Both the position numbers and the translations under genes were made by a program. DNA of 64,000 nucleotides from Roseomonas sp. E05 (GTDB taxonomy: Bacteria; Pseudomonadota; Alphaproteobacteria; Acetobacterales; Acetobacteraceae): assembly GCF_030063475.1 (NCBI RefSeq), contig NZ_JASIRT010000013.1, positions 62,001-126,000 on the forward strand. The letters run 5' to 3'. Of this stretch, positions 33,870 to 44,826 are shown one piece after another; the first letter of the stretch is position 1, and each line of letters starts with the position of its first letter. The notes under the pieces are model-generated. The model did no database searches. It had not been told where the DNA came from and saw only the letters and a program-made list of their open reading frames with translations.

Positions 33870-35510
33870 ATGCTGCGACTGACCGAACTGAGACTGCCGC
33901 TCGATCATCCCGAGCCGGCCCTGCGCGCGGCCGTGCTTGCGCGCCTCGGCATCGCCGATGCCGATCTGCTGGAACTCCAGATCTTCCGCCGCGGCTACGA
34001 CGCGCGACGGAAGAGCGCCATCCAGCTCGTCTATACCCTCGACCTCGCCCTGCGGGACGAGGCCGCCGCGCTGCGGCGGCACCAGGGCGACCGCCATGTC
34101 GGGCCGAGGCCGGACACCACCTACCGCTTCGTCGGCCAGGCGCCCGCCGGCTTCACCCGGCGCCCGCTGGTGATCGGCGCCGGACCCTGCGGACTGCTGG
34201 CGGGGCTTCTGCTGGCGCAGATGGGCTTCCGCCCGATCATCCTGGAGCGCGGCAAGGTGGTGCGCGAGCGCACCAAGGACACCTGGGGCCTCTGGCGCCG
34301 CAGCGAGCTGCACCCGGAGTCGAACGTGCAGTTCGGCGAGGGCGGCGCCGGCACCTTCTCCGATGGCAAGCTCTACAGCCAGATCAGCGACCCCGGGCAC
34401 CACGGCCGCAAGGTGCTGGAGGAGTTCGTGAAGGCCGGCGCGCCGGAGGAGATCCTCTATGTCTCCAAGCCGCATATCGGCACCTTCCGGCTGGTGACGA
34501 TGGTCGAGCACATGCGGCGGAGCATCGAGTCGCTTGGCGGCGAGTACCGCTTCGAGAGCCGCGTGACCGACCTGCTGATCGACACCGCGCCGGACGGCAC
34601 GCGGCAGGTCCGCGGCGTGGCCCTGGCCGACGGCACGGTGCTGGAATCCGACCATGTCGTGCTGGCGGTCGGCCACAGCGCGCGCGACACCTTCGAGCTG
34701 CTGGAGCGGCGCGGCGTCTATGTGGAGGCCAAGCCCTTCTCGATCGGGGTGCGCATCGAGCATCCGCAGCGGATGGTGAACGAGTGCCGCTTCGGCCCCT
34801 TCGCCGGCAACAAGGTGCTCGGCGCCGCCGACTACAAGCTGGTGCATCATTGCCGGAACGGGCGCACGGTCTACAGCTTCTGCATGTGCCCGGGCGGCAC
34901 GGTGGTGGCGGCCACATCGGAGCCGGGCCGCGTCGTCACCAATGGCATGAGCCAGTATCAGCGCGCCGAGCGCAACGCGAACTCGGCCGTTGTGGTGGGC
35001 ATCACGCCCGAGCAGGACTTTCCGGGCGGCCCCCTCGCGGGGATCGACCTGCAGCGCCGGCTGGAGGAGGCGGCCTTCCGCGCCGGCGGCGGCGACTACC
35101 GCGCCCCGGTCCAGACGGTGGGCGATCTGCTGGCCGGCCGGCCCTCCACCGCGCTGGGCGAGGTCGCGCCCTCCTACAAGCCGGGCGTGACGCCGAGCGA
35201 TCTCGCCGCCTTCCTGCCCGACTATGCCGTGGCCGCCATCCGCGAGGCGCTGCCGGCCTTCGACCGCCAGCTCCGTGGCTTCGCCCGGGGGGATGCCGTG
35301 ATGACAGGGGTGGAGACGCGCACCTCCTCGCCGGTGCGGGTGAAGCGCGGCGAGGACCGGCAGAGCCTGAACACACGCGGCCTGTTCCCGGCCGGGGAGG
35401 GGGCGGGCTATGCCGGCGGCATCCTCTCGGCGGCGGTGGACGGCATCAAGACGGCCGAGGCGGTGGCGCGCAGCCTGCTCGGCGCCGCGGCGCGGGCGAA
35501 GGCTGCCTGA
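33870..35510 (+). CDS. FAD-dependent oxidoreductase, uncharacterised (COG2509 type)
   Basis: A 546-residue flavoprotein. The first 95 residues (LTELRLPLDHPEPALRAAVL, LQIFRRGYDARRKS) are a ferredoxin-like domain typical of this family. The FAD motif VIGAGPCGLLAGLLLAQMG follows, then FGEGGAGTFSDGKLYSQI, LAVGHSARDTFELLERRGV and MSQYQRAERNANSAVVV. The C-terminus has GLFPAGEGAGYAGGILSAAVDG, the second FAD contact. The family is widespread but its substrate is not known. ATG 33870 is used; a GTG at 33852 is in frame. Confidence 0.85.
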   Translation: MLRLTELRLPLDHPEPALRAAVLARLGIADADLLELQIFRRGYDARRKSAIQLVYTLDLALRDEAAALRRHQGDRHVGPRPDTTYRFVGQAPAGFTRRPLVIGAGPCGLLAGLLLAQMGFRPIILERGKVVRERTKDTWGLWRRSELHPESNVQFGEGGAGTFSDGKLYSQISDPGHHGRKVLEEFVKAGAPEEILYVSKPHIGTFRLVTMVEHMRRSIESLGGEYRFESRVTDLLIDTAPDGTRQVRGVALADGTVLESDHVVLAVGHSARDTFELLERRGVYVEAKPFSIGVRIEHPQRMVNECRFGPFAGNKVLGAADYKLVHHCRNGRTVYSFCMCPGGTVVAATSEPGRVVTNGMSQYQRAERNANSAVVVGITPEQDFPGGPLAGIDLQRRLEEAAFRAGGGDYRAPVQTVGDLLAGRPSTALGEVAPSYKPGVTPSDLAAFLPDYAVAAIREALPAFDRQLRGFARGDAVMTGVETRTSSPVRVKRGEDRQSLNTRGLFPAGEGAGYAGGILSAAVDGIKTAEAVARSLLGAAARAKAA

Positions 35511-35655
35511 GGGGCGGCAGGCAGTCTGGATTTGTGCAGAATTATGCGGATTGTTGCTATTTTTCGCCTCCGCTTGCCTCAATCTCACCCGAATGCAAGG
35601 GGAGGCTTCGGTGTTTCCGGGGCTCTGATGCCTTGATGTCTGGGGGGAGCATCGC

Positions 35656-37230
35656 GTGACCTACAGCTTTCCGGGGGCGCCGCGCGGGATCGCGCCGCGG
35701 CGGGTGCGGCTCAGCGCCGAGCAGCGCACCACGCTCATCTCTCTCGGCCTGGTGGCGCTGGCCGTGGGCGTGGTCCTGTTCGCGCTGCTGCGCGCGCCGA
35801 TGAAGGATGACCTCGCCTGGCTGCTCTGGGTCGCGCGGCAATGGCTGCGCGGCGAGGCGCTGTATGTTGACATCGTCGAGGTCAATCCGCCGCTGATCGT
35901 CTGGATCAACGCCCTGCCGGTGATGCTGGGGGATCTGCTCGGGCTGACCGCCAAGCAGGTGGCGCTGCCGCTCTTCGCCGGGGCGGCGCTGGCCTCGGCC
36001 TGGAGCACCGCCCGGCTGCTGCAGGGCACCGGCCCGGTCTTCGCGCGGCCGGGGCCGGTCTTCGCCGCCATCGCCTGCGTGCTGCTCATCACCCCGGGCG
36101 TGGAGTTCGGGCAGCGCGAGCACCTGCTGGTGATGGCCGTGCTGCCGCATCTCGCAACGCTGATCCGGGCGACGGAGGGGCTGCCCGTCCCGCGCGGCGT
36201 GGCGCTTGGCGGCGGGCTGCTGGCCGGCATCGGCTGCGCGCTGAAGCCACGCTACCTGCTCTGCATCGCCGCCGTGGAACTGGCCTCCTGGCTGCACCGG
36301 GGCTTCCGCATCCGGCTGGCGCCGCTCACGGCCTTCGCCGCAGCGGGGCTCTACGGCCTCGCGATCGTGCTGTTATACCCCGCCTTCGTGGAGCGCGCGG
36401 TGCCGCTGGCGCTCACCCTCTACGGCGGCACCGACACCGAGCTCAGCTCCCTGGTGCTGGAATCCTGGCGGCTGCTGCTCGGCCTCGGCGCCTGCGCACT
36501 GCTGACCTGGCGGACCCCGCGCGGCAGCGCCGCCGCCGGCGTGATGCTGGTGCTGACCGCCTTCGCCGCGGCCGCCACTCTGGCGATGTTCCTGGACGGC
36601 AAGAACTGGTTCTATCATCGCATCCCCGCGCTGATCGCGGTGACCTTCGCGCTGCTGTTCTGGTGCGCCGACGCGGTGCTGCAGCGCCGGCAGCCGGTCC
36701 GCTGGCGCGGCGCGCTGCTGGGCGTCGCCCTGGTGCCGCTGGCGGTCGTTGCTTCCAGCGTTTCGAGCCGCTTCTATGAGCGGCTGGTGCTGGCGGTCGA
36801 ACCCGACCTGACCACCGAGGTGCGGCTGGAGAAGCTGATCAAGAAGGAGAAGGTGCGCTCCTACGTCGCCTTCTCCGAATGGATCGGCCTGGGCTTCCCG
36901 GTGGTGAACAACACCGACGTCACCTGGGCCTCCCGCTTCGACTCGATGTGGGCGCTGCGCGGCGAGCTGTGGCGGGCGCACCGGGACGGCACCGCGCCGG
37001 AGGAATGGCCGATCGGCCGCTGGGTGGTGCAGGATTTCATGGAGGGCTGCCCGGACCTCGTGGTGGTGGACCGCCGTGGCGAGTCGATGAACTACCCGGC
37101 GGTCCTGTCCCAGGCGAATCCGGGCTTCGCCGCCGTCTGGGCGCGCTACCGGCAGATTGCGGTGGTGGATGGGCTGCAGGTCTACCGCCGCCAGGGCGAG
37201 GGCTGCGGGGCGCCCGCCGGCCTGCAATAG
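35656..37230 (+). CDS. Polytopic membrane protein, GT-C glycosyltransferase-like
   Basis: A 524-residue membrane protein with about ten helices. An acidic pair comes after the first helix (APMKDDLAWLLWVARQWLRG) and VEVNPPLIVWINALP follows; this layout is that of GT-C enzymes, which move sugars from lipid carriers in the periplasm. The final 130 residues are a soluble domain (EKVRSYVAFSEWIGLGFPVV, then CPDLVVVDRRGES). GTG 35656 follows GGGGGGAG. No family can be named surely. An AT-rich promoter-like tract lies at 35526-35568. Confidence 0.6.
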   Translation: MTYSFPGAPRGIAPRRVRLSAEQRTTLISLGLVALAVGVVLFALLRAPMKDDLAWLLWVARQWLRGEALYVDIVEVNPPLIVWINALPVMLGDLLGLTAKQVALPLFAGAALASAWSTARLLQGTGPVFARPGPVFAAIACVLLITPGVEFGQREHLLVMAVLPHLATLIRATEGLPVPRGVALGGGLLAGIGCALKPRYLLCIAAVELASWLHRGFRIRLAPLTAFAAAGLYGLAIVLLYPAFVERAVPLALTLYGGTDTELSSLVLESWRLLLGLGACALLTWRTPRGSAAAGVMLVLTAFAAAATLAMFLDGKNWFYHRIPALIAVTFALLFWCADAVLQRRQPVRWRGALLGVALVPLAVVASSVSSRFYERLVLAVEPDLTTEVRLEKLIKKEKVRSYVAFSEWIGLGFPVVNNTDVTWASRFDSMWALRGELWRAHRDGTAPEEWPIGRWVVQDFMEGCPDLVVVDRRGESMNYPAVLSQANPGFAAVWARYRQIAVVDGLQVYRRQGEGCGAPAGLQ

Positions 37231-37330
37231 TCACGCGCACGGGGCCGGGGGGCGTGATGCTCTCCGGCCTCGCCGCATCGTCACGCAGCCGCGCTTGACA
37301 GGGGGCGTGGGCGGGTCATCGCTCGCCGGC

Positions 37331-39199
<1,869 letters not shown>

Positions 39200-39248
39200 C
39201 CCCGGGGCGCTTCCTCCGGAATGTGGCGCGGCAGGAGGAGTGAGAGTC

Positions 39249-40247
39249 ATGCCCACCACCCACCATCTGTCCGCCACGCCGCAGACCGTGCGGTTCGGCG
39301 CGTTCGACGCCGGCTTCCCGCCGGTGCTGACCGTCGCCTCGGGCGACCGGGTGGTGATGGAGTGCGTCTCCGGCCCCGCCGAGGTCATGCCGCCGCCGGA
39401 GAGCGGCCTGACCGTTCCGCCGGCCCTGCAGGCCATCCACGAGGCGGTCGCGGCCGGCACGCTGCCGCGCCTCGGCCCGCACCTGGTGACCGGCCCGGTG
39501 GCCGTGGCGGGTGCGGAGCGGGGTGACTGCCTGCGCATCGATATCGAGAAGATCGAGCTGGGCGCCGACTGGGGTTACAACCACTTCCGCCCGCTGGTCG
39601 GTACGCTGCCGGAGGATTTCCCCTATCGTCGCCTGATCCACATCCCGGTGGACCGCGCGGCGCAGACCTGCCGGCTGCCCTTCGGCCCGAAGCGCGAGGG
39701 CGTGGTGCAGCCGGTCACGCTGCCGCTCGCGCCCTTTTTCGGCGTGATGGGCGTGGCGCCGCCGGAGGCCTGGGGCTCCATCTCCACCAAGGAGCCGCGC
39801 GCGCATGGCGGCAACCTCGACAACAAGGAACTGGTGGAGGGCACCACGCTCTATCTGCCCGTGCACCATGCGGGCGCCTTGTTCAGCGCCGGCGATGGAC
39901 ATGGCGTGCAGGGCGACGGCGAGGTTTGCGTCACCGCGCTGGAGATGTGCCTGACCGGGCATTTCCGCCTGACGCTGGAGAAGGGCGGCGGCGTCGCGCA
40001 GCCGGCGCTGCGCTTCCCCCGCGCCGAGACGCCCACGCATTTCATCAGCATGGGCATCCACGAGGACCTTGACGTCGCGATGAAGCAGGCGCTGCGGGAG
40101 ATGATCGCCTTCATCGTCGCGCGTGCGCAACTCTCGGCGGCCGAGGCCTACCAGTTCTGCTCGCTCGCGGTGGATTTCCGGGTGACGCAAACCGTGAACG
40201 GCGAGAAGGGCGTTCACGGAATGCTGCGAAAGGGCTTGCTGTGCTGA
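39249..40247 (+). CDS. Acetamidase/formamidase family protein
   Basis: A 332-residue amidohydrolase of the FmdA/AmdA family, which releases ammonia from short amides. Family motifs: SGPAEVMPPPESG near the N-terminus, GPHLVTGPVAVAGAERGDCLRIDI, FFGVMGVAPPEAWGSIST, PRAHGGNLDNKELVEGTTLYLPVHHAGALFSAGDGHGVQGDGEVC (metal- and substrate-binding His/Asp residues) and THFISMGIHEDLDVAMKQAL. Clear ribosome-binding site AGGAGGAG. Single gene with no obvious partner. Confidence 0.9.
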   Translation: MPTTHHLSATPQTVRFGAFDAGFPPVLTVASGDRVVMECVSGPAEVMPPPESGLTVPPALQAIHEAVAAGTLPRLGPHLVTGPVAVAGAERGDCLRIDIEKIELGADWGYNHFRPLVGTLPEDFPYRRLIHIPVDRAAQTCRLPFGPKREGVVQPVTLPLAPFFGVMGVAPPEAWGSISTKEPRAHGGNLDNKELVEGTTLYLPVHHAGALFSAGDGHGVQGDGEVCVTALEMCLTGHFRLTLEKGGGVAQPALRFPRAETPTHFISMGIHEDLDVAMKQALREMIAFIVARAQLSAAEAYQFCSLAVDFRVTQTVNGEKGVHGMLRKGLLC

Positions 40248-40351
40248 AAGGGTGAGCCGCACGCAGGAGAAATCACCAAAGACACAGTGCGGGCCGCGTG
40301 TATCGGTTCAAACCGAATTAACTTGCGCGTGGGGTTTTCCACACCTTTTTG

Positions 40352-40356
40352 GAGTC
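40352..40356. promoter_or_regulatory. GANTC methylation site upstream of gcrA
   Basis: GAGTC, a recognition site of the CcrM methyltransferase, 77 bases before the gcrA start. In Caulobacter, GcrA controls genes through methylated GANTC sites in promoters, so a site here may reflect feedback. One 5-base site is weak evidence. Confidence 0.35.
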
Positions 40357-40432
40357 GCCTCCTCTGCCGCATCTTGTGCCACGACCCTGCGTTTCACTAC
40401 CGTATATGGTGGTGGCAGGCTGGAGGCCGGGG

Positions 40433-40972
40433 ATGGAGTGGACAGCAGAAGCGATTGAAACCTTGCGGGCGCTCTGGGCGGAGGGGCACTCCACGGCCGA
40501 GATCGGGCGCCGCATGGGCATCTCCAAGAACGCCGTGGTGGGCAAGGCGCACCGGCTGAGTCTGCCGCCGCGCCCGAGTCCCATCCGCCGCGAGGAAGCC
40601 AGCGCTCCGGTTCCCGCGCCCGTTGCAGCGCCCGAACCCGTGGCGGTGGCGCCGAATCCTGCTCCCGCGGCTGCGCCGGTAGCGCCGCGCCCGGCTGCGG
40701 CCGCCGCGCCCGCTCTCTCCACGCTGCCGCCTGCCACACAGCCGGTCGCTGCGCGTCCGCTGCCGCCCCGCCGTCCGGCACCGCCGCCGACCGCGGTGGT
40801 GCGGCCCTTCCAGCGCGTCGGCTCGCGCAGCTGCTGCTGGCCGATCGGGGAGCCCGGCACGCCCGAGTTCCGCTTCTGCACGGCCGAGGCCATCCCCAGC
40901 AAGCCCTACTGCCCCGAGCATGCCGCGGTGGCCTATGTGAAGGCCCGCGACCGCCGCGACGACGCGGCCTGA
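40433..40972 (+). CDS. gcrA: Cell cycle regulator GcrA
   Basis: A 179-residue global transcription regulator that binds sigma-70 RNA polymerase and methylated GANTC sites in alphaproteobacteria. N-terminal DNA-binding domain: MEWTAEAIETLRALWAEGHS, AEIGRRMGISKNAVVGKAHRL. A Pro/Ala-rich linker (about residues 55-125) joins it to the C-terminal domain SRSCCWPIGEPGTPEFRFC, KPYCPEH, with the conserved Cys set. ATG 40433 has GGAGG 8 bases upstream; in-frame starts further up add non-family residues. A strong two-way terminator follows. Confidence 0.93.
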   Translation: MEWTAEAIETLRALWAEGHSTAEIGRRMGISKNAVVGKAHRLSLPPRPSPIRREEASAPVPAPVAAPEPVAVAPNPAPAAAPVAPRPAAAAAPALSTLPPATQPVAARPLPPRRPAPPPTAVVRPFQRVGSRSCCWPIGEPGTPEFRFCTAEAIPSKPYCPEHAAVAYVKARDRRDDAA

Positions 40973-40987
40973 CGGAACAGGAAAAAC

Positions 40988-41023
40988 AAGGCCTCCGGGG
41001 GAACAAGTTCCCCCGGAGGCCTT
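40988..41023. terminator. Strong bidirectional terminator between gcrA and phnE
   Basis: A perfect 17-bp stem: AAGGCCTCCGGGGGAAC (40988-41004) and GTTCCCCCGGAGGCCTT (41007-41023), loop AA. GAAAAACA lies left and CTGTTTC right. It separates convergent gcrA and the phn operon. Confidence 0.88.
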
Positions 41024-41079
41024 CTGTTTCACCCGGATTTCCTGCGCCCGCCGCCTGTGCCGCGGCGAGTGCGGCCTTC

Positions 41080-41931
41080 TCAGGCTCGCAGGGTGCTCCG
41101 CCTCCCGATCAGCCGCTGGCGGATCATGCCCGAAAGCCAGTCCATGGCGCTGACCGTCAGCACCATCAGGATGATGATGAAGGCCACCTCGTCCCAGTGG
41201 CGCACCTTGATGCGCTCGGCGATCTGCAGGCCGATGCCGCCCGCGCCCACCACGCCGAGAATGGCGGCGGCGCGCGTGTTGCTTTCGAAGAAATAGAGCG
41301 CCTGCGCCAGCATCACCGGCAGGATCTGCGGCAGGATGCCGAAGCGGATGGCGTGCAGCCGGTGGCCGCCGGTGGCGGTGACACCCTCGCTCTGCCGCTT
41401 CTCGGCATTCTCGATCGCCTCGGCATAGAGCTTCGCCAGCACCGCGACGTCGCTGCTGAAGATGGCGAGCACGCCGGCCAGCGGGCCGAGGCCCACCGCG
41501 CGCACATAGGCCAGCGCCCAGATGAGCTGGTCCACGCCGCGCAGCCCGTCGAACAGCCGCCGCACGGAGAAGCGCAGCAGCGTCACGGTGACGATGTTGC
41601 GCGCGCCGAGGAAGCCCAGCGGCAGCGCCACCAGGCTTGCCAGCACCGTGCCGAGGAAGGCCATGGCGACGCTTTCCGCCATGCCCTTCAGGATATCCAT
41701 CCACAGCTCGCCGGGGCTGGGCGGGATCATCAGGCGCAGGATGGCCAGCAGGCCCGTGAAGCCGTTCCACAGCCGCGTGGGCGTGATGTCGAACAGCCAG
41801 AAGCTCCAGGCGAGCCAGGCGAGGAAGGCGGCGGCGCCCAGCCAGCGCAGGGCGCGCAGGGCAGGGGGGGCGCCGAAGGCGCGGGGTTCGCGCGCCTGCC
41901 AGGCGGCGATGGCGGAAGAGGTCGGCGGCAC
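41080..41931 (-). CDS. phnE: Phosphonate-type ABC transporter permease (second PhnE)
   Basis: A 283-residue permease of the PhnE family with about six helices. Family features: MAESVAMAFLGTVLASLVALPLGFL, ARNIV, LIWALAYVRAVGLGPLAGVLAI, EAIENAEKRQSEGVTATGGHR and NTRAAAILGVVGAGGIGLQI, including the EAA-like loop that contacts PhnC. GTG 41931 starts 1 base after the stop of the first phnE gene, so the two permeases are translated together. They likely form a heterodimer. Confidence 0.9.
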   Translation of the reverse strand: MPPTSSAIAAWQAREPRAFGAPPALRALRWLGAAAFLAWLAWSFWLFDITPTRLWNGFTGLLAILRLMIPPSPGELWMDILKGMAESVAMAFLGTVLASLVALPLGFLGARNIVTVTLLRFSVRRLFDGLRGVDQLIWALAYVRAVGLGPLAGVLAIFSSDVAVLAKLYAEAIENAEKRQSEGVTATGGHRLHAIRFGILPQILPVMLAQALYFFESNTRAAAILGVVGAGGIGLQIAERIKVRHWDEVAFIIILMVLTVSAMDWLSGMIRQRLIGRRSTLRA

Positions 41932-41932
41932 G

Positions 41933-42844
41933 TCAGCGCGCTCCCGTGGCGTGGATCAGGCGATGCCGCAGCCGCTCGGAGAGCAGGTCGATCAGCACCA
42001 CGGACAGGATGACCAGCACGACGATGGCGCTGATCTCCTCATAGTAGTTGAAGGCGATGACCTGATAGAGTTCCTGCCCGATGCCGCCGGCGCCGACGAA
42101 GCCGATCACGGTGGCGCCGCGCAGGTTGATCTCGAAGCGCAGCAGGGCGTAGCTCAGAAGGTTCGGCGCCACCTGCGGCAGGATGGCGTAGCGGCAGGCC
42201 TGCGCCCAGTTGGCGCCGGAGGCGCGCAGCCCGTCCCAGCTCTGCATGGGCGCGTTCTCGATCACCTCGGAGAACAGCTTGCCGAGCGCGCCGGCGGTGT
42301 GCAGGCCGATCGCCAGGATGCCGGCCAGCGGCCCGACGCCGAAGGCCCAGACGAAGATCAGCGCATAGACGATCTCCGGCACCGTGCGCGTCGCCTCCAG
42401 GCCACGCCGCGTCAGGTGGTGCAGCCAGCGGGAGGGGGCGAGGTTGCGCGCCGCCGGAAAGGCCAGCAGCAGCGCCACCGCCGTGCCGCCGATCGTGGCC
42501 AGGGCCGCCATCTGCGCGGTCTGCAGCAGCAGCAGCAACCAGGAGTCGAGACGGTAGAGCCAGAAGGCCAGGCTGCCCTCGGTCTTGGTCCCGGCGAACA
42601 GCGCATCCCATTGCAGCGTCGGCAGGATGCGGTGGAAATACTCACCGATGCGCGGCAGGCCGGCCGCCAGGGAGGAAGGATAGAACTCGCTGATCCGGGC
42701 CGCCGCCAGGAAGGCGACGGCGAGGACCGCAAGCCCCACGAGGGTCGCCCGGCGGCGGCGGCGTCGGAGGGCCTGGTAGGCGGCCTCTCCGCGCCGCACC
42801 GCCGGCAGATGCGCGGCAAGGGCGCTCATGCCGGCCTCAGCCAT
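41933..42844 (-). CDS. phnE: Phosphonate-type ABC transporter permease (first PhnE)
   Basis: A 303-residue permease related to the next gene. Features: QMAALATIGGTAVALLLAFP, ARNLAPSRWLHHLTRRGLEA, TVPEIVYALIFVWAFGVGPL, SEVIENAPMQSWDGLRASGA, and NLRGATVIGFVGAGGIGQEL. A poorly conserved, very basic N-terminus (RRRRRR) precedes the first helix, and a longer loop between helices 1 and 2 sets it apart from the second permease. An ATG at 42829 is a possible alternative start. Lies 15 bases after phnD. Confidence 0.9.
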   Translation of the reverse strand: MAEAGMSALAAHLPAVRRGEAAYQALRRRRRRATLVGLAVLAVAFLAAARISEFYPSSLAAGLPRIGEYFHRILPTLQWDALFAGTKTEGSLAFWLYRLDSWLLLLLQTAQMAALATIGGTAVALLLAFPAARNLAPSRWLHHLTRRGLEATRTVPEIVYALIFVWAFGVGPLAGILAIGLHTAGALGKLFSEVIENAPMQSWDGLRASGANWAQACRYAILPQVAPNLLSYALLRFEINLRGATVIGFVGAGGIGQELYQVIAFNYYEEISAIVVLVILSVVLIDLLSERLRHRLIHATGAR

Positions 42845-42859
42845 GCGCTGGCGCCGTGT

Positions 42860-43843
42860 TCAGGAGCGGCGGCGGCGCTCGGCCGCTTCCTCGCGGCGGA
42901 GCTGCACGATCGGCTCGAACTGCTCGTGCGTGACGCGGGCATAGCCCTTGCCGCCGCCGCGCTCGATATCGGCATAGACCTTCGGGTGCTCGGTCGGCAG
43001 CGCCAGGTGGAAGTCGGTGAAGTCCTTCTTGAAGCTCGCCGGCAGCGCCTTGCGCACCGCGAGCGGGCCATTCGGGATCGGGCGCGACTTCCAGATGATG
43101 TTCAGCGTGGCCATGTCGAGCATGCCCTTCTCGACCATCGCCTGCAGGTTGCCGCGGCTGAAGCCCTTGCTCTGGTCGCCGATGCCGGAGGCCCAGGTGC
43201 AGCAGGCGTCGTACTGCTTCTGCAGCACCGCCACCACGCCCTGCTCGTGCCCGCCGGCGAAGCCGGTGCGCGAGAAGTAGCTGTCGATGTTGATGCCCTG
43301 GCCGCGCAGCTCGGAGCGCGGGATCAGGTAGCCCGAGGTGGAGTTCGGGTCGGCCCAGGCGAGGGAGTGGCCCTGCATCTGCTCCAGGCTGGTGATGCCG
43401 GAGTCCTTCCGCGTCACCATCACCGAGATATAGGAGATCGAGCCGTCGGCCTCGACCGGCACGACCAGCGGCTCGACGGCGCCGTTGGTGTCGAGCCAGG
43501 TGCCGGCATAGCCGGAGGCACCCATCGAGGAGGCCTCGATCTGTGCGGCCGAGAAGGCCTGCATCACGCCGGCATAGTCGGCGGCGGGGAAGAGGCGCAC
43601 GGGTACCTTGAAGGTGTCCTCCAGCAGCTTGCGATACTCGTCGAAGCGGCCGAGACGGTCGGCCTCGTTCTCGCCGCCAAGCAGGCCGATGCGGATCTGG
43701 GGCACCTCGCTCGCCCAGTCGCGCTTGCCGGGCTTCGGCATCGGCGCGGTGTCGGCGCCTTCGGCGCGCAGGCCGGTGGGAAGAGCGGCGGGCAGCAGGG
43801 CGGCGCCGGCCAGCAGGCCGGCAAGGGTACGGCGGGTGATCAT
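42860..43843 (-). CDS. phnD: Phosphonate ABC transporter substrate-binding protein PhnD
   Basis: A 327-residue periplasmic binding protein. The signal MITRRTLAGLLAGAALLPAA has a double Arg, so a Tat route is possible; cleavage is near LRAEG. The mature part has IRIGLLGGENEADRLGRFDEYRKLLEDTFKVPVRLF, GYLIPRSEL, YFSRTGFAGGHEQGVVAVLQ and ASGIGDQSKGFSRGN, as in PhnD proteins for phosphonates, phosphite or related anions. Ribosome-binding site GAAGGAG. No C-P lyase genes are seen nearby, so the ligand is open. Confidence 0.9.
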   Translation of the reverse strand: MITRRTLAGLLAGAALLPAALPTGLRAEGADTAPMPKPGKRDWASEVPQIRIGLLGGENEADRLGRFDEYRKLLEDTFKVPVRLFPAADYAGVMQAFSAAQIEASSMGASGYAGTWLDTNGAVEPLVVPVEADGSISYISVMVTRKDSGITSLEQMQGHSLAWADPNSTSGYLIPRSELRGQGINIDSYFSRTGFAGGHEQGVVAVLQKQYDACCTWASGIGDQSKGFSRGNLQAMVEKGMLDMATLNIIWKSRPIPNGPLAVRKALPASFKKDFTDFHLALPTEHPKVYADIERGGGKGYARVTHEQFEPIVQLRREEAAERRRRS

Positions 43844-43892
43844 GCGCTTCTCCTTCGGTCGCGGCCCCGCGCGGGCCGCGGCAAATGGGCGA

Positions 43893-44732
43893 TCAGACGG
43901 GCAGTGGATCCACCCGGCTGGAGCCGGCCTGCTCGCCGGCCACCCTGTCGGCGGCCGGTGCGGCGCTCTGTTCGTCGAATTCGGCTTCGGTGACGCCGTA
44001 GATCTCGCGCAGCCGCCCGGCGGTGAGCTCGCCCGGCGGGCCATCGAACATCACCCGCCCGGCCTGCAGCGCGACGATCCGCTCGCAATATTCGCGGGCG
44101 GTGTCGAGGTGGTGCAGGTTGCAGAGCACGGTGATGCCGTCGCGCCGGTTCACGTCGCGCAGCGCGTCCATCACGGTGCGGGCGTTGCGGGGGTCGAGGC
44201 TGGCGATCGGTTCGTCCGCGAGCAGGATGCGCGGCTGCTGCAGCATCGCGCGCGCGATGGCGACACGTTGCTGCTGGCCGCCGGAAAGCGTGTCGGCACG
44301 TTGCAGCGCCTGGCCGGCGAGGTCGAAGCGGTCCAGCGCCATCAGCGCCATGGCCCGTTCCTCGGCGGGAAAGTGCTTGAACAGGGTGCCGAGCGTGCCG
44401 AGCAGGCCGGGATGATGGTTCAGCCGCCCGACCAGCACGTTGGTCAGCACGTCGAGCCGCGGCGCCAGGTTGAACTGCTGGAAGATCATGCCGCAGCGGG
44501 TGCGCCAGTCGCGCAGTGCCTGGCCGCGCAGCCGCGTGACGTCATGGCCCTCGTGCAGGATGCGTCCTTCGGAGGGCTCCGTCAGGCGGTTGACCATGCG
44601 CAGCAGGGTCGATTTGCCGGCGCCCGAGCGGCCGATGACGCCGACCATCTGCCCCGCCGGAACGGTCAGGCTGACGCCCGCCACCGCCGCGGTGGAGCCG
44701 AAGCGGCGCGAAAGGTTCTCAAGCTGAAGCAT
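43893..44732 (-). CDS. phnC: Phosphonate ABC transporter ATP-binding protein PhnC
   Basis: A 279-residue ATPase. Walker A is [17 protein letters not shown]; the Q-loop [24 protein letters not shown] is typical of PhnC; signature [17 protein letters not shown]; Walker [15 protein letters not shown]-loop [12 protein letters not shown]-terminal extension of about 35 residues ([15 protein letters not shown], and so on) goes beyond the family norm. First gene of the phnCDEE operon, upstream promoter region 44733-44820. Confidence 0.93.
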   Translation of the reverse strand: MLQLENLSRRFGSTAAVAGVSLTVPAGQMVGVIGRSGAGKSTLLRMVNRLTEPSEGRILHEGHDVTRLRGQALRDWRTRCGMIFQQFNLAPRLDVLTNVLVGRLNHHPGLLGTLGTLFKHFPAEERAMALMALDRFDLAGQALQRADTLSGGQQQRVAIARAMLQQPRILLADEPIASLDPRNARTVMDALRDVNRRDGITVLCNLHHLDTAREYCERIVALQAGRVMFDGPPGELTAGRLREIYGVTEAEFDEQSAAPAADRVAGEQAGSSRVDPLPV

Positions 44733-44826
44733 CCCTGGCCCCTTGCCGTCGCCCGGGGCGTATAGGCGCCGCCGATGACAGGGCGATGACTCCAGCGTGA
44801 CATCCCGATGGAAGCCGGCGGGGCGC

